A stretch of 64,000 nucleotides of DNA. Source: Adineta vaga (taxonomy: Eukaryota; Rotifera). The position numbers and the translations under genes were made by a program. The notes under the pieces were generated by a model. That model made no database searches. It worked only from the letters and a program-made list of their open reading frames with translations, and was not told where the DNA came from. Of the stretch, positions 43,793 through 56,901 are shown one piece after another (position 1 is the stretch's first letter; each line of letters starts with the position of its first letter). The stretch is from assembly GCA_021613535.1 (NCBI GenBank), contig CP075492.1, positions 18,290,001-18,354,000 of the forward strand, in the 5' to 3' direction.

Positions 43793-45488
43793 ATGTTATT
43801 GCTACCAATTATTCTACTGTTCATCTTAATTAATCTAACAATTTATTATTTAATTCTATTACAACAACGTTATCGATACTTTCGTCAACGTGGTATTTCT
43901 ACACCACCATTTCGATTTTTCTTTGGCCATATGAAAACATTATGGAATGTTCCAGCATTTCATCGTCAACTTGAAAATTGGTCAAAACAATATGGAAAAA
44001 TCTATGGAATTTATCAAGGAACTACTCCGACGTTTATTGTCAGTGATCCGGATTTTCTTCAAGAAGTATTCGTTAAACAATTCCTTAATTTCCCTGCACG
44101 ACGAGAAGTCTTTTCAGGTAATCGAATTCGAAACGTGTTTTCATCATCGGGTGCGACATGGCGTCGACATCGTCATATAATCAATCCAACATTTTCAGCA
44201 GCTAAATTAAAACTGATGAGTCCACTTATCAATGGATGTATTACAAATGTTATGGATAAATTAGATAATCATGTTAAAAATGGAAAAGATTTCAATATTT
44301 ACACATATTACAAAAGAATGACTATGGATGTTATATGTAAATGTATATCTACGAAATATTTCACTAATAATTCAATATTTTTCAGGTCGATGTGCATTTG
44401 GAATTGATACTGATTTACAAAATAATCCAAATAATATTTATTTCAAGAAAGTAGAAGAAATCTTTGCTAGTAGTATTAGATTAAATCCTTTTGCTAAATT
44501 TTCTCAACTTGTTCCCATACTTGCGAATCTTATTGGAAAAACATTTTTTGGTCTTAATGCTGTACGAGCATTCATTAATATTCATCTTTTATCTTTGATA
44601 TCTAATAAAGAATTACCTGAAGCACCATTTATATGGCTTTTCAATCGATTAAATCCAATTATTGAACAACGGCAACAAACACCAACTTCACGAGTCGATG
44701 TTCTACAATTAATGTTACAAGTAATGACAAATGAAATTGTTCATGTAAGTTTATTTTATTGTCTTTCATGATATTATAACATGTGAATCATGTAGGATAA
44801 TATACAAGATGTTAGTAAAACTAATTATCGATTAACACGAGAAGAAATAATTAGTAATATTATTGTTTTCATGGCAGCAGGATATGAAACAACATCAACA
44901 GCATTAGCTTATGCAACGTATCAACTTGCGAGACATCCAGAAGTTCTTGAAAAACTTCAAGCTGAAATTGATCAACTTCCATTGAGCAACAATGATAATG
45001 ATGATTTACATGATGAAGCTAAAAGATATCCCGATTATGATATAGTTGCACAAATGCCTTATATGGATATGTTTGTTTCTGAAGTCTTAAGAATGCATCC
45101 GATTGCTAATGGTGCTGTTCAAAGACGAACTGTGGAAGATACAATTATTCAAGGCATTTCAATTGAAAAAGGTACTTTGATACATGCAGATATTTATTCA
45201 GTTCATTTTGATCATGAACTTTGGGGACCTGAAGATCCTTATGTATTCTTTCCTGAACGTCATCAAACAAAACGTCATCCAATGGCTTATTTACCATTTG
45301 GAGCAGGACCACGACAATGTATTGGAATGCGATTTGCTTTGATTGAAATGAAGATTTTATTAGTACGATTACTTCGTGAATATTCTATTCTACCTAGTGA
45401 ACAACTCGAGAACAAACTCAATATTCGTGAACGAACTGTCACGGCACCGGAAGAAGTTTGGATTAAACTTGTACCGAGACACATTTGA
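43793..45488 (+). CDS. Cytochrome P450, CYP3-clan-like
   Basis: Exons 43793-44336, 44386-44744 and 44796-45488 (introns 49 and 51 bp) total 1596 bp, 531 residues. An N-terminal membrane anchor (LPIILLFILINLTIYYLILL) is followed by a basic, proline-containing hinge, the C-helix WRRHRHIINPTF, the I-helix oxygen-binding motif AAGYETT, the K-helix EVLR, FPERH in place of PERF, and the heme-binding loop FGAGPRQCIG. The exon 1/2 junction restores DVICRCAFGID, a CYP3-type sequence. CYP3-clan enzymes are ER monooxygenases of xenobiotics and lipids. A TATA-like TATAAAAAG lies about 45 bp upstream of the ATG. The frame is intact. Confidence 0.88.
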
Positions 45489-45547
45489 AATCGAAATAAA
45501 GTGTAAAAATGATGTTTTTGATCTTTCATAACAAATAGATTTTTAAT

Positions 45548-48113
45548 TCATGTACAGAAATCTTCTTTGAATTTTTGAACAATTGAAATACGAGTTACTT
45601 TTGTAACAGTGACATTTCCATTGCTTTTGTTCATATGTGATGAAATTGATTCAGTACTTTTCTGATGTCGACCTTGATAAGATGATGAGCGTTTGAAATT
45701 CATTGGTATAGTAATCTTACGCCCACTGATTGGATTTGTTCCTGTAAAGGAACGATGATCGTTTGACTTCAATGTTTCTGACATTTCTATTTTATGAAAA
45801 TCTTATATTTTCGATAGTTTTACTACTAAGACTTTACCCGAATGTGTATTTGATCTATTCTTTCCATTTTTGAACAAAGATTTTAATGATTGTTTGTCAT
45901 GAGTAGCACTGAGACTATCATTAGTGTTTGCGACTGGCGGAATGTCAATAAAGCTATGACACGTTGAACTTTCTGTTGAAGCTATTGTTGTTGTTCTACT
46001 CTCAGGTGAAGAACGATCGTGAAGTTCTATAGAAGAAATTCTTGTGGCTTTTGCTGACTGACGAAGATTTTTCAGAGTTGATGATGAAAACTTCTTTGAA
46101 TGATAATTCTTAATGACTAAATATTCATCCGACGATTTCTCATTTTCTCTACGTCGCTGACGGCGTCGACGACCGCCACAACTGAAAAAAAGGATTAAAT
46201 ATTCAAGGTCTTATCTTAACGAACTATACATACAACAACCACCACCAACAGCAACAACACAAAACACATAATGCTAATAAGCCTAAAATAGATCCAATAA
46301 TAGGCCATGGATCGATCGATTTGTTCCCAGTTTTTACTTCAAAATCAAAGAAATATACTAGTATGATCAAACTTATTGTAGAACTTACATGTGGTTAATA
46401 GTGTAATAACAGTAGTTCTGAAAATGCAATTAATGAACATATAACACATTTAAACAAGTTTTAGAACGTACGTTGTCGCGCTTGTCATAGATGTTGTACT
46501 TGTACTCGTTCTAAAAGGACAACATTATTTTCGCTATATTATAAAGACGAGTAATGACAGATGACTCATAAAAAAGCGACTATCTTGAGGATGAGTTTTT
46601 TTTTCTTCACGCACACCCACATCCTCAAATTACAGAAATGAAATCGAGAAAATTTTCCTTACGTTGTAGTGAATGTTGTTGTAATATCATTGGGACCTAA
46701 ATATTAGAAATTCGATAATAAATCGAAGAAATCAATATTTTTATTACACAAAAGAGCAGATCCAGCAGGAAGAACAAAAAATGTGAGACAATATTGATCT
46801 GATGATATATCTGCACTAAAATTATAGTGGAAACAAAACAAAATGCAAAATCCTAATAGAAAAGACTTTTTCAAATACCTATCAGTAGTTAAAGCACAAT
46901 AGACTTGCGATCCCAATTGATCAGCAGTCGGGATCCATGTTTCACCTATTGTCCAGTTATCAGTCATTCCCACTCTTGTTAAACTTCCTTTGTACATATA
47001 CAAAGGTGGATTGGTGTTTACATCGGTCACAGTAGTTCCAGAACATCCAGCAGTAATAGTTAATGTAAAATTAAACTGAACGCCAACTTCGAGAGCTGTA
47101 CATGTTGATAAGGTTGAGCTGATTGTTGGTTTTAATGGGCAGGTTGATGTATTAACAATTTGTATGAGAAATTGTATTGGAACACTACTAAATGGTATTA
47201 ATGAGGCTGCATTGCTAAAATCTTCAACCATCATTGCAGCAGCATAATAATTTCCAACTGTTTTGCCCGAACTGTCAAACGTTAATATGCAATTGGTTGA
47301 ATCTATGGTACCACCTGGTACCGTTTTGCAAACCGAACCACATTCATTAATTGTCGATGAATTTTCACCCCAACGACATCTACAAGATGATAATATAAGA
47401 ATAATTAGTTTGTAAACATTTTAACTAATGCGACGCACCTCAAATAATCACCATCTGCATCAATAATCGGTATTTTAATGTTAGTTATCGTATTAATTGG
47501 TACTTTCACCGCTAAATATAATAATAAAACTGATTCTGGAAAGAGTATATCACATGTTTCTCTACATACGTGAAATGACTGTTGCAACTGGTGGTGTGTT
47601 TATAAATCCATCTGATCGTACTGTCAAATCAAGACAAGATACAATTGACCAACCAGCAGTACTACTAAAACAACCACCAACACATACTGTTGAATACACA
47701 GTTGTCCAAGAAGAATCTTGAAATGCCACACAAAACTTTGCTCCAATTGTGATATCCTGAATCGTTGAAATTTGTCCTGAACTGGAATCACGAACAACAC
47801 TGAAATCAGTGCAATACTCATTTATTGATACTGGCACATAATTGGCACAAGAAGCGCTAATACATGTAAGTGTTTGACCAGAATTTGGTATCTTAGGTGA
47901 TTGATTTATAATTATAGTTTCATTACAATAATCGTATCCATTAGTTTTATAAATTGATCGTTTGAATTGATACGATTGTGTGAACATTACCGAGATCATT
48001 GAACCTGTTGCTGTGTTATTCATTGGTTTCCATGTTATAGTTCCACCATAAAAATGTGATGATTTTGAGACTGAAATGCTCAAAATCAATTGAATAATCA
48101 CTTTAATCAGCAT
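45548..48113 (-). CDS. Single-pass type I membrane protein with SHFYGGTI ectodomain and basic tail
   Basis: Starts at 48113 with a signal peptide (MLIKVIIQLILSISVSKS) followed by SSHFYGGTITWKP, an ectodomain opening seen in several rotifer and other invertebrate surface proteins. Further exons (about 47230-47560, then 46860-47234) give LAVKVPINTITNIKIP, IDADGDYLRCRWG, ECGSVCKT and other Cys-containing segments. A transmembrane helix near 46230-46330 (DPWPIIGSILGLLALCVLCC) is followed by a strongly basic stop-transfer (RRRRQRRR) and a Ser/Thr/Lys-rich cytoplasmic tail ending at 45548. Small introns separate the exons; the exact exons between 46380 and 46720 are unsure. Function is unknown. A telomere-like hairpin lies in one intron (46583-46628). 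Confidence 0.6.
46583..46628. repeat. Telomere-like hairpin inside an intron
   Basis: CTTGAGGATGAG, a T-rich loop, then CGCACACCCACATCCTCAA. The outer ten bases (TTGAGGATG / CATCCTCAA) pair perfectly. Confidence 0.6.
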
Positions 48114-48710
48114 AATCCGTGTTTTTTTTTATTAAGAATATCTGCTTTCAACACAAATATATTCACTTCTTTGAGATACAATGTACTATTCAATGTGAAG
48201 CCCTGCATTGTCATTTTTTTAACAAAGAAAAAAGAAATTCAATTATTCTGCTTTACATTGGAAGAACAATACAGGGATTCTTTTTTTTATTAATAATAAT
48301 CTTGTAATGTTCGGTTTTCTTTTCGATACATCTATAAAAAGAATAGTTTTCCCGCGAGGATCCAAGACTTATAGAGCAATATTTATAAAAGATTTTCAAT
48401 AGAAAAAACTACTAACAACATGTTTCAGTATTGCCCCATTGAAATACAGAACTAATAACAATAATTAAAATCATCGTCTCAAGTCTATATGATGAATATC
48501 ATCAGTCACTCGATTAAACCGACACTACACTGATATATTGAGAATGAAACAAACACTTCTTTCTTAAATAGAATGAAAATCCGCTCCAGTTTGGGAAGGC
48601 ACTGATTTGGTTCTGGTAATTTTGTTTCTTTTATTGAAAATTTAGATCCAATCAGTTGTCTAATAAGAAGTCACCGTGCGAAACACGAGTCATTCTTAAT
48701 CGTACAAATC
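48114..48710. other. Intergenic, nothing seen
   Basis: AT-rich spacer between the start of the membrane-protein gene and the end of the F-box gene; small frames only. Confidence 0.35.
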
Positions 48711-50853
48711 TCACATTCTTAATTGATCAAAAACAATACTACAAGTCTGAATGAAAACAAAAGATGTATGCATATTTAATAGAAATCGAAAGAGAATGAA
48801 GATTACCGTGTTGACTAGTGCAGTATCAGTCAAGTTCAGGACTCCTTCCGCACCGATTTTATTGTCATGGAGATCTAGTGTAGCGAGTGTCTAAATAAGA
48901 GAGTGCAATAGACAGGTAAGAAAGTTAAAGACTGATTAAAGATTACCTTGTTGATCCGAAGAGCATCAGCAAAGTTCTGTGCTCCTTGCCGTCCGATTTG
49001 ATTTTCTGAAAGATTTAATGTAGTGAGTGTCTAATACAAGACAACAATGTTATAAATAGGGTAAGAAAGTTAAAGACTAAATATAGATTACCGAGTTGAC
49101 TTGTAGAGCATCAGCCAAGTGTTGTGCTCCTTCGTTTCCAATTGCATTGTAGCGGAGATCAAGAGTGACGAGTGTCTAAAATAGAGGATTTCTATTTGAT
49201 GACTAACAAAGTTGGAGATCGAATGAAGATTACCGAGTTCATTTGCAATGCATCGGCTAAGTGCCGTGCTCCTTGATTTCCAATTCGATTGTAGCGGAGA
49301 TCTAGGGTGACGAGGGTCTAAAATAGAAGATTTCTATAAATGAGTAACAAAACTGAAGATCGAATGAAGATTACCAAGTTCAGTTGCAGAGCATGAGCTA
49401 AGTACTGTGCTCCTTCCTCTTCAATCTCATTGCTACTGAGACCCAGTTCGGTGAGCGTCTAATAGAAAAGAATGCTATAAATTGGGGAAAAGAAGATGAA
49501 AGGTGAATGAATACTACCGCATTGACTCGCAGAGCATAAGCTAAGTGCTGCACTCCTCGGTTTCCAATTTGATTGCACCAAAAATAAAGAGTGGTCAGTG
49601 ACTAAAAAATATAATGCTATGAATGGATATGAAAGTTAAAGACTGGGAACTGATTACCGAATTGATTTGCAGAGCATGAGACAAGTACTGTGCTCCTTGG
49701 TCTCCAGTTTTATTAAACCAAAAATATAGTTTGGTGAGTGTCTATTATAAGAGAGTGCTACGAATAGCTGAAAAGCGGAAAATTGAATAAAGATTACTGA
49801 ATTAAATTGTAGAGCATCGGCCAAATATTGGGCTGCTCGATCTCCAATCTGGCAACCAATGAAAATCAGTTCAGTTAATGTCTGATGCGAGAGAATGCTC
49901 GAGATAGGTAAGAAAGTCGGAGACCGATTAAAAATTACCGTATTGACTCGCAGAGCATCTGCCACGTGTTTTACTCCTTGGTCTCTGATCTGTCGACTAC
50001 TGAGAGTCAGTTGTGCGAGTTTCTAATACAAGAGAATACTTTGAATAGGTGAAAAGATTGAAGATCAAATAAAGATTACCGTATTGACTCGCAGAGCATC
50101 TGCCACATGTTTTACCTCTCGATCTCCAATTTGATCGCTACTAAGACGTAGTTTGGTGAGTGTCTAACCAAGAGAATACTACGAATGGGTAAAGAAGCTA
50201 AAGGCTGAGGAATGATTACCGAGTTGACTTGCAGGGCATCAGTTAAGTGTTGTACTCCTTTCTCTCTGATGTAATTTTCTGAAAGATTTAGTTCGATGAG
50301 TGTCTAACCACGAGAGGACTATGAAGGAGTAAGAGAGCGGGCGATTGAAAGAAGATTACCGTATTGTCTCGAAAAGCTTGAGCCAAATACTGTGCTCCTT
50401 GAACCCGATATCGGTTTTAAAGAGACTTAGTTTTGTCACTGTCTAAAATAAGAGAATACGACGAATGAGTAAAGTAGTTCAGGACTGAGAGATGATTACC
50501 GAGTTGACTCGCAAAACATTGGCCAAGTGCTGTGCTCTTTGATCATCAATTTTATTGTAGCGAAGATCTAGAGTGGTGAGTGCCTAAAATAAGTTTATCA
50601 TGTGGACTTGAAAAGTATTATAGTCTTTAGAGTGAGAGTGTAGCATGAAGCATCGGTTTTCTCTACAGATGAACATCCACACCCTCAATGGTGTAATATA
50701 AATGCATATGTTTACCTGATATCGATCATAAGCATAGAGAATTTGATTGAATCGATGACATACATTATGGATAGAGCAAAAAAGATCGAGTGCTTCCAGA
50801 TGGTCGAGAATGCGGTATACTAATTCGACGGGTAAAGTAATGAATGTAAACAT
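48711..50853 (-). CDS. F-box protein with 13 single-exon leucine-rich repeats; one exon 83 bp
   Basis: Exon 1 (50716-50853) encodes an F-box (FITLPVELVYRILDHLEALD..VCHRFNQILYAY), the SCF ubiquitin-ligase adaptor motif that binds Skp1. Thirteen exons follow, each one ribonuclease-inhibitor-type LRR (for example TLVTLDLRYNRIGNQGARHL then ADALQMNS), all phase 0 and separated by 55-60 bp introns. Twelve are exactly 84 bp: 50500-50583, 50220-50303, 50080-50163, 49939-50022, 49798-49881, 49658-49741, 49518-49601, 49375-49458, 49234-49317, 49092-49175, 48947-49030, 48807-48890. The second, 50360-50442, is 83 bp, so the frame is lost there unless that exon is skipped or the base is an assembly error. 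A last short exon (48711-48746) ends the protein. The LRR arc would select substrates for ubiquitination. Confidence 0.78.
50631..50690. repeat. Weak telomere-like hairpin in the first F-box-gene intron
   Basis: GTGAGAGTGTAG and CATCCACACCCTCA lie in the 132-bp intron between the F-box exon and the first LRR exon. The C-rich arm is clear; the G-rich arm is degenerate. Confidence 0.4.
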
Positions 50854-51499
50854 GATTTTTTTCTATTGGTTTCTCATTGAATGTGTTGCTTTTACTTTTA
50901 CTTCTTTTCCTTAGCTATATAGTCATGATGGTGCGTAATGACTCGACGGCAAGAAGACATGTAATCGAAAAGATACCAATCGCAAAAAATAGTAGTTTTT
51001 ATTTTTATAGATAAAGATGGCGTTAGCATATTTAAATTGAAATCGTTTGCTTTTATATCACCGTTATTTATAGGTATCCTATAGATGAAAAATATTTGAT
51101 TGCCACAGAATTCTGGCAGAGATCATAGTGAAAGTTAGGAATGTGCAACAATAATATGAAAATCTTCTTTCATTTATGATTTGATATTATCAAAGAAAAG
51201 GTTTTCCAAGGGCATTTTTATGATAGATTTGAATAAGCGAAGATATTACACGTTTCTTCTTCCTGTCGAAGGCAAAACAGACTTAATAATATTTCAACAA
51301 AATATTCTCTCCACAGCAAATGATAACTCATTGAATATTAACAGTTGTAATTTTTCAAAAAATCAATGTAACGATTGTCATAAAAACTAAAGTGACATCT
51401 ATTCTTTTATTTTGATTATCATTCAAGAAAAAAACGAACCATTGAGCTTTATCTTAATTTATTCTTTTATATAAATGAATTATTTATAATGAGAGGATA
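50854..51499. other. Divergent promoter region
   Basis: Lies between the F-box gene (minus) and the carrier gene (plus). AT-rich; a 69-codon frame at 51181-51390 has no family features. Confidence 0.4.
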
Positions 51500-52521
51500 A
51501 TGGTTGATATTGATTCATTGAAAAACAGTCAAATTAATCAGTAAGATTGTTGTTTTTAAGTAATATTTTTTATTTTATTTATTTTAGAAAACGAGAAAAA
51601 TATAGTCATGAATTATATTGGTGTGATTTAGATAAAAGTAAATTTCTAAGTCTTTTATTTGCAAGTTCTTTCATATCAAGAACATGTTTTCATCCATTTG
51701 GCCTTATTAAAATTCGTTTACAAACGGGAAAAACAGGTGCTATTTCAACATTGCACATCGTCAAACAAGTCTGGCATAATGAAGGATTTTCACGCGGTTT
51801 CTATCGAGGTTTTCCTATTAGTCTTGGTAGTCTTTTGTTTGAACCAATTTTTACAATATCACTTGAACAAACACGAACAATCTTGAAAACTAATCAACCA
51901 AATTATATAACTCATTCCCAATGGAATATTCTTACTAATTTAATATCAAGTGGTTTAGCTACTTTTATTTATCAATCGTTTACAAGTAAATTATATTTTA
52001 TTGAATTTAAATGAGACAATTGATTTATTTTAGCACCGATTGATGTTATAACACAACGAATTATGATAACACGTGCAAGAGATGGTATTCATATGATTGA
52101 TGTTATTCGAGATATTTATTTGAAATCTGGTGATGGAATTCAAGGGTTCTATAAAGGTTATTTTGTATCTCTTACAATGTCTCTTCCATTTAATTCAATT
52201 CTATGGACTTTTTATTGGAAAATTCAATCAAAACTTGAACAAATAATTCCATTCAGATATGATTCGTTTGTTTCACCTCTTTCCGCGTCATCCGCATCTC
52301 TTTTAACTTCTCTTCTAACTCAACCAATTGATGTTATTAAAACACGTCTTCAAGTATCACAAAAACGACAATCAATTCGAAAGACATGTCTTATTTTAAT
52401 ACATGAACGTGGTTTTAAAGGATTTTTCTCAGGAAGTTCACCTCGAATTTGTACAATTGTTCCATATACTATTATTATGATGTCACTCTATGAATTTATT
52501 AAACGAATATCTGTACGATAA
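51500..52521 (+). CDS. Mitochondrial carrier, SLC25A44-like
   Basis: Exons 51500-51540, 51588-51985 and 52034-52521 total 927 bp, 308 residues, with an intact frame. It has the threefold mitochondrial-carrier repeat: HPFGLIKIRLQ, then TPIDVITQRIM, then QPIDVIKTRLQ, each the PxD/PxG..[KR]xR signature at the end of an odd helix, with following GFxxGFYRGF and GFKGFFSGSS motifs. In the first repeat the usual Asp is Gly/Leu (HPFGLI), as in SLC25A44 (HPF/YPFTLI), and the N-terminus ELYWCDLDKSKF also matches that subfamily. SLC25A44 imports branched-chain amino acids into mitochondria; that substrate is inferred from resemblance only. Confidence 0.85.
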
Positions 52522-52525
52522 TATA

Positions 52526-52624
52526 CTCACACCCTTGTTAATGCACAACTGCAGCATCTTGAAGGTGTAGGTGTGGGTGGATGTACATAAGACTATGCTC
52601 TTAATCCCACATCTACCCACCCTT
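52526..52624. repeat. Telomere-like double hairpin just after the carrier gene
   Basis: CTCACACCCTT, then GAAGGTGTAGGTGTGGGTGG, then CCCACATCTACCCACCCTT. Starts five bases after the carrier's stop codon, so it would be in the 3' UTR. Confidence 0.65.
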
Positions 52625-52775
52625 ATATATTATGTTCAATGAAAATGTGTAATAGGAGAAGAAAAGTCAACATTCTTACCCTAATCTTTTTAAGTCTATG
52701 ATCTACTGACAAACTTTTATTTGAAATATAAAATTAATCATATTATTTCATAAGTTATATGCTTGAATAATTAGT

Positions 52776-55700
52776 TCACTTTTCATTTTTATTTTTCTTG
52801 GTCGTTGAATTCGTACGGTTTTCACTAGTTTTAAGATTTTTCGAGACAGGATGTTTCTGATCTAAATGTTGAATACCTTTTCTCACTTCTTCAAGTATTT
52901 GTACTGTATAATCATTTTTTTCATCTTTTGATTCATTTGACATTTCTTCTTGAACAGCTTCTCCACAACATTCAAGAAGACGTTTTTTCTGATTTCTAAA
53001 CCATTTCCATTGTTTTTTCAAATTTATTTCTTCATAACGTTTAGGAAGAATATAACAACAACCACAACGATTAAACCAATAAAGAAATTGCAATTTAAGA
53101 ATTTCTAAATCAGCAGTTAATTCATAAAATATATCAATTCGAATATTTCTAGCAGTATTCATCATTGGCGCAATTTCCCCAACAGCCACACCTATATTAT
53201 TATACAAAAAAAAAGAACATTTATCAAATATAAATACAAATTATTTTCACCAATAAGAAGATTCGATGCTAAAATAGTCATGCAAATGGCAAATAAAACA
53301 AGTAAAAAGAAACCAACTTTATAATACGCTTTATAATTATCATTAAACATTAAATCATCATAATTAATTTCACCAGTACTCATTATAACTAAAAAAGAAA
53401 GAAAGAAAGAAAGATTATATTACAAATAAAAATGATCAAATAGAACTTATCAATACTTATTTTAGCAAGACTAATAATAAAATCACTAAAAGTTTCAAAA
53501 TTTTGAAAAATCATATACAAAGGAAATGTAAATGCACATATTAATACAGTTAATACTGGTAAAAATAATATAAATCGAATTAAAATTTGTTTCATCATAA
53601 TAACATAAATACCAAAAATAGGTATATATTGTAAATAATAAAACAATGCTAAATAACCACTAAAAAGACCGTATGCACCAATTTGCCATTGATATGGACA
53701 ACGCATTCGATATTTAAATCGATGAGGAGTATCAATAACAAAATAATAATTACATCCAAGTGAGATTATTTCAAAAATAAAAGTAAATGTTTTTCGCCAA
53801 TCAATTCGAATATAACTTATAATAACCCAAATATTTTTAATAACATTTAATGATAATAAAACAATAACCAAGATATAAAGTCTTTCATCAATAATATCTT
53901 TTAAATCTCTATTACCAAGTGCTTGTATAACATTTTCACATAGACTATCATTGAAATCAAATCCTGTTAAATTATAAAGTTTATGTGGATGTTCTCTTCG
54001 TAAAACTATAACTGTATATATAGCAAGAAAAATTGCATATAAAAGAAATATACCAATAAAAAACAAATAACTAAACCAGAAGAATTTTTTATATACTAAA
54101 CTCATACTTAATGGATGAGTCATTAATTTATATCGATTATGAACCGCCATTAGAAAAAGTGGATGATTCATAACCAATGTTTTAAAATCTCGTGTATATG
54201 GTTTATTTTGATACTTCTTTTGATCAATAATACAATCACCTAAAATGAAATGATATTCAATATGATTTATCTTAGATATAATATTTCTATATTTTTTAGT
54301 ACTTTCAATATTTACCTTGTTGCCATTGATGAACAATATATTGATCTTCGAGAAATTCATAATCATAAAATTTTCTATATACTGTAGATTTATCATTGCC
54401 AATTGTTGTTGTACATTTTTCAAGAATTTCAAAAGCCATGTCAGGCATGTGTAGAATAAGTTTTCGTATAGGTGTATCAACTGTATGACGATCTGAACAT
54501 AATCGACAAAAGACATAAGAACAATGATCAACACATTTGCAACATGGTACACAACAACATTGTCGAATTGTTTGACTTCCACATGAACAACATGGTTTAC
54601 TGTGACTATTAGAAACTTGTGCATTACGCATTAGTTGAAATATCGATTCATGTTCAATAAAATATTTAACACATTCTTGATTTTTTTCTTCGATTGCTAC
54701 TTCCAAACAATTATAATTATGAATATTTATTTGAAATAAATCTGCACCATGTTTCAACAAACATTCAATCAAAGCAGCTGAACCATATCGACATGCAATA
54801 AATAATGCTGATTCTCGATGAATATTTAATGCATTTACGTCGGCTTGTTTTTCTATAAGATCATTGATACATTCAATACGATTTTGATTTTCTTCTTCAT
54901 TTAAATCCGACCAATGTACAGCTTCATGTAATGGTAAATGATAATTTATATCACGCGCATTAACATTTGCTTCTTTACCAAGAAATAGTCTGACAATCTT
55001 TGCATTACCTTTAAACAAAATTAATTTTAAAACTTTATGATAAAATCTGAATGTTTCTTATTTGCACTTCTCATTAGAGATGTAACAATAGTCATACGCA
55101 GGTATTATTATATTCCTACATCTCATCCTAAAACAAAAAAGATCTTTTCTTAATTTACCTTTTAATGCTGCTTTATGTAAACTTGTCTGTAATTTATCAT
55201 CATGATCGTCGATCAATTCTTTCGGATTGATTGCTGCTTTGATCATTAATTCCACAATTTCATAATTTTCGTTCATCACAGCTTGATGAAAAGCAGTTAA
55301 TCCATCATAATTTCGAACTTGTAACATTGATGAAATAGTCTTCACATCTGTAGTGTTTTTCGAAACATTAGATTTTGTATTGTTTTCTTGAGTTGATAAC
55401 AATCTTTCACACATATAAATATTGTTATTTTGTGCACAAATATGTAATGGTGTATCTCCTTTTTTATCCATCGGTGCTAAATTCAAACCATACGATTTTG
55501 CTTTCTTTAGTATCGTATCAGTAATGTCTTGATTTGGATATTCAGCACAAATATGTAATACTCCTCGATCAAAATTTGTTCTTGACTCTTTCATGATTTC
55601 TTTATTACAATACTTTTCATTCAAGAAACTTTCTACACATCCTTTTCGTCGATACTTGATGGCTATCATTAATGGAGTGTATCCATCTTTGGAGACAGAT

Positions 55701-56901
55701 TTCCCCATGGTTTGTATTGTCAAGAGATTTGAAATTTTGTCAACATCAAGTAACTTTTCTCCATTTGATTCTTGACAGATTAATTGCAATATGTGACCAG
55801 CAAGATCTTGTTTTTTCCGTACAAAATCTGATAAATATCCCGATTCATGATAACGAATAATATTAGCAACGAAATGCTTCATGCCATGTTTAGGTATGAG
55901 CTGAGAAGATGAATTTTGAAAATATTTTCTAATTATATCTAATTGTTCGTGTTCATTAGGAACATCTTGAGTTTGTCTTTCATTATTCCGGAAATAATAT
56001 TCGTAATGGAAGGAAGTAGCGCCTTGAATGTCAAATGTCTATGTTAGAATGAAAAATAACTGAGTTGTCTTTTCATTGATTATTTTAGATAATGTTAGCT
56101 TTAGAAATTAAAATTTTTTCCATAACTTACATTAGGATTTGCACCAAATTGAATTAATATTTCAGTAATTTTAGTATGATTGCGCATTAATGCATGATGT
56201 AATGGTGTTCGTCCTTTATCATCTTGAGCGTTTATCTTAATTTTCTGGTGGCGCAATAGCAAATGTAAAATTGATTCCTATGAAATTGAATAATATGAGA
56301 AGATAAAGATGAGAAAAATCGATTCTACTTTGATAGATACATGTCGACCGTTGTTCATTAATTCTTGTAGTGCTTGCTCGATTTTCGATGAACATGCAGC
56401 AATATGTAGTGGAGTTTGACCATCGCAACCTGGTAAATTAACGTCTGAGTAAAGAAAATAAAATGAATGTAACACATGGAGAAATAAGGCAAGAGTTTAT
56501 ACTGCATTTATATGGAGAATTCAATAGCTCGTTGGAACTATAATAGTTATTCCATCGGACAGCATAATGAATCGGTGAATAATTGTTCTCATCAAGTTTC
56601 TCAATGACTTTGTTTTCAGAATTTTTGTATGGTAAAGTCTGAAAGATCTTGTCGATTATTTTCCATTCAGCCTTCGTTTTTCTTGAATCTTGACAGCAGG
56701 CTGCCTATATAAAAAAATAGTTATGTAAACTTGTTCATAATAGTAATATATTCTTACTTGCTTTAGATGCATATCAATTGTTTGTAGTGTTCTATTTTCG
56801 AACTCTTCGTCAAATGACATGCTTTGGTGTGCTATATGTTGATCCACGTCTATCGAAACAGTCGGACTATCTATCGAGAATGGCTTTACTCGTGACGTCA
56901 T
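52776..56901 (-). CDS. TRPA-like ankyrin cation channel with a cysteine-rich insert
   Basis: Starts at 56901 (MTSRVKPFSIDSPTVSIDV). Ankyrin repeats follow across exons at about 56640-56710, 56130-56480, 55140-56040 and 54305-55018 (motifs DGYTPLMIAIKY, KGDTPLHICAQNNN, DGLTAFHQAV, ALFIACRYGSAALIECLLKHGA). Next come a pre-S1 region (DTPIRKLILHMPDMAFEILEKC, YNYEFLED-like YDYEFLEDQ), six hydrophobic helices (53389-54270 then 53235-53383), a pore/S6 stretch ending EINYDDLMF..FLLVLFAICMTILASNLLIG, and the TRPA-type C-terminus VAVGEIAPMMNTARNIR..ELTADLE. Introns are 50-90 bp and keep frame where checked (54315, 53390, 53203 junctions, all phase 1). TRPA channels sense electrophiles, heat or touch. 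About 12 cysteines in 32 residues lie between the last ankyrin repeat and pre-S1 (about 54510-54610), an unusual insert. Confidence 0.82.
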
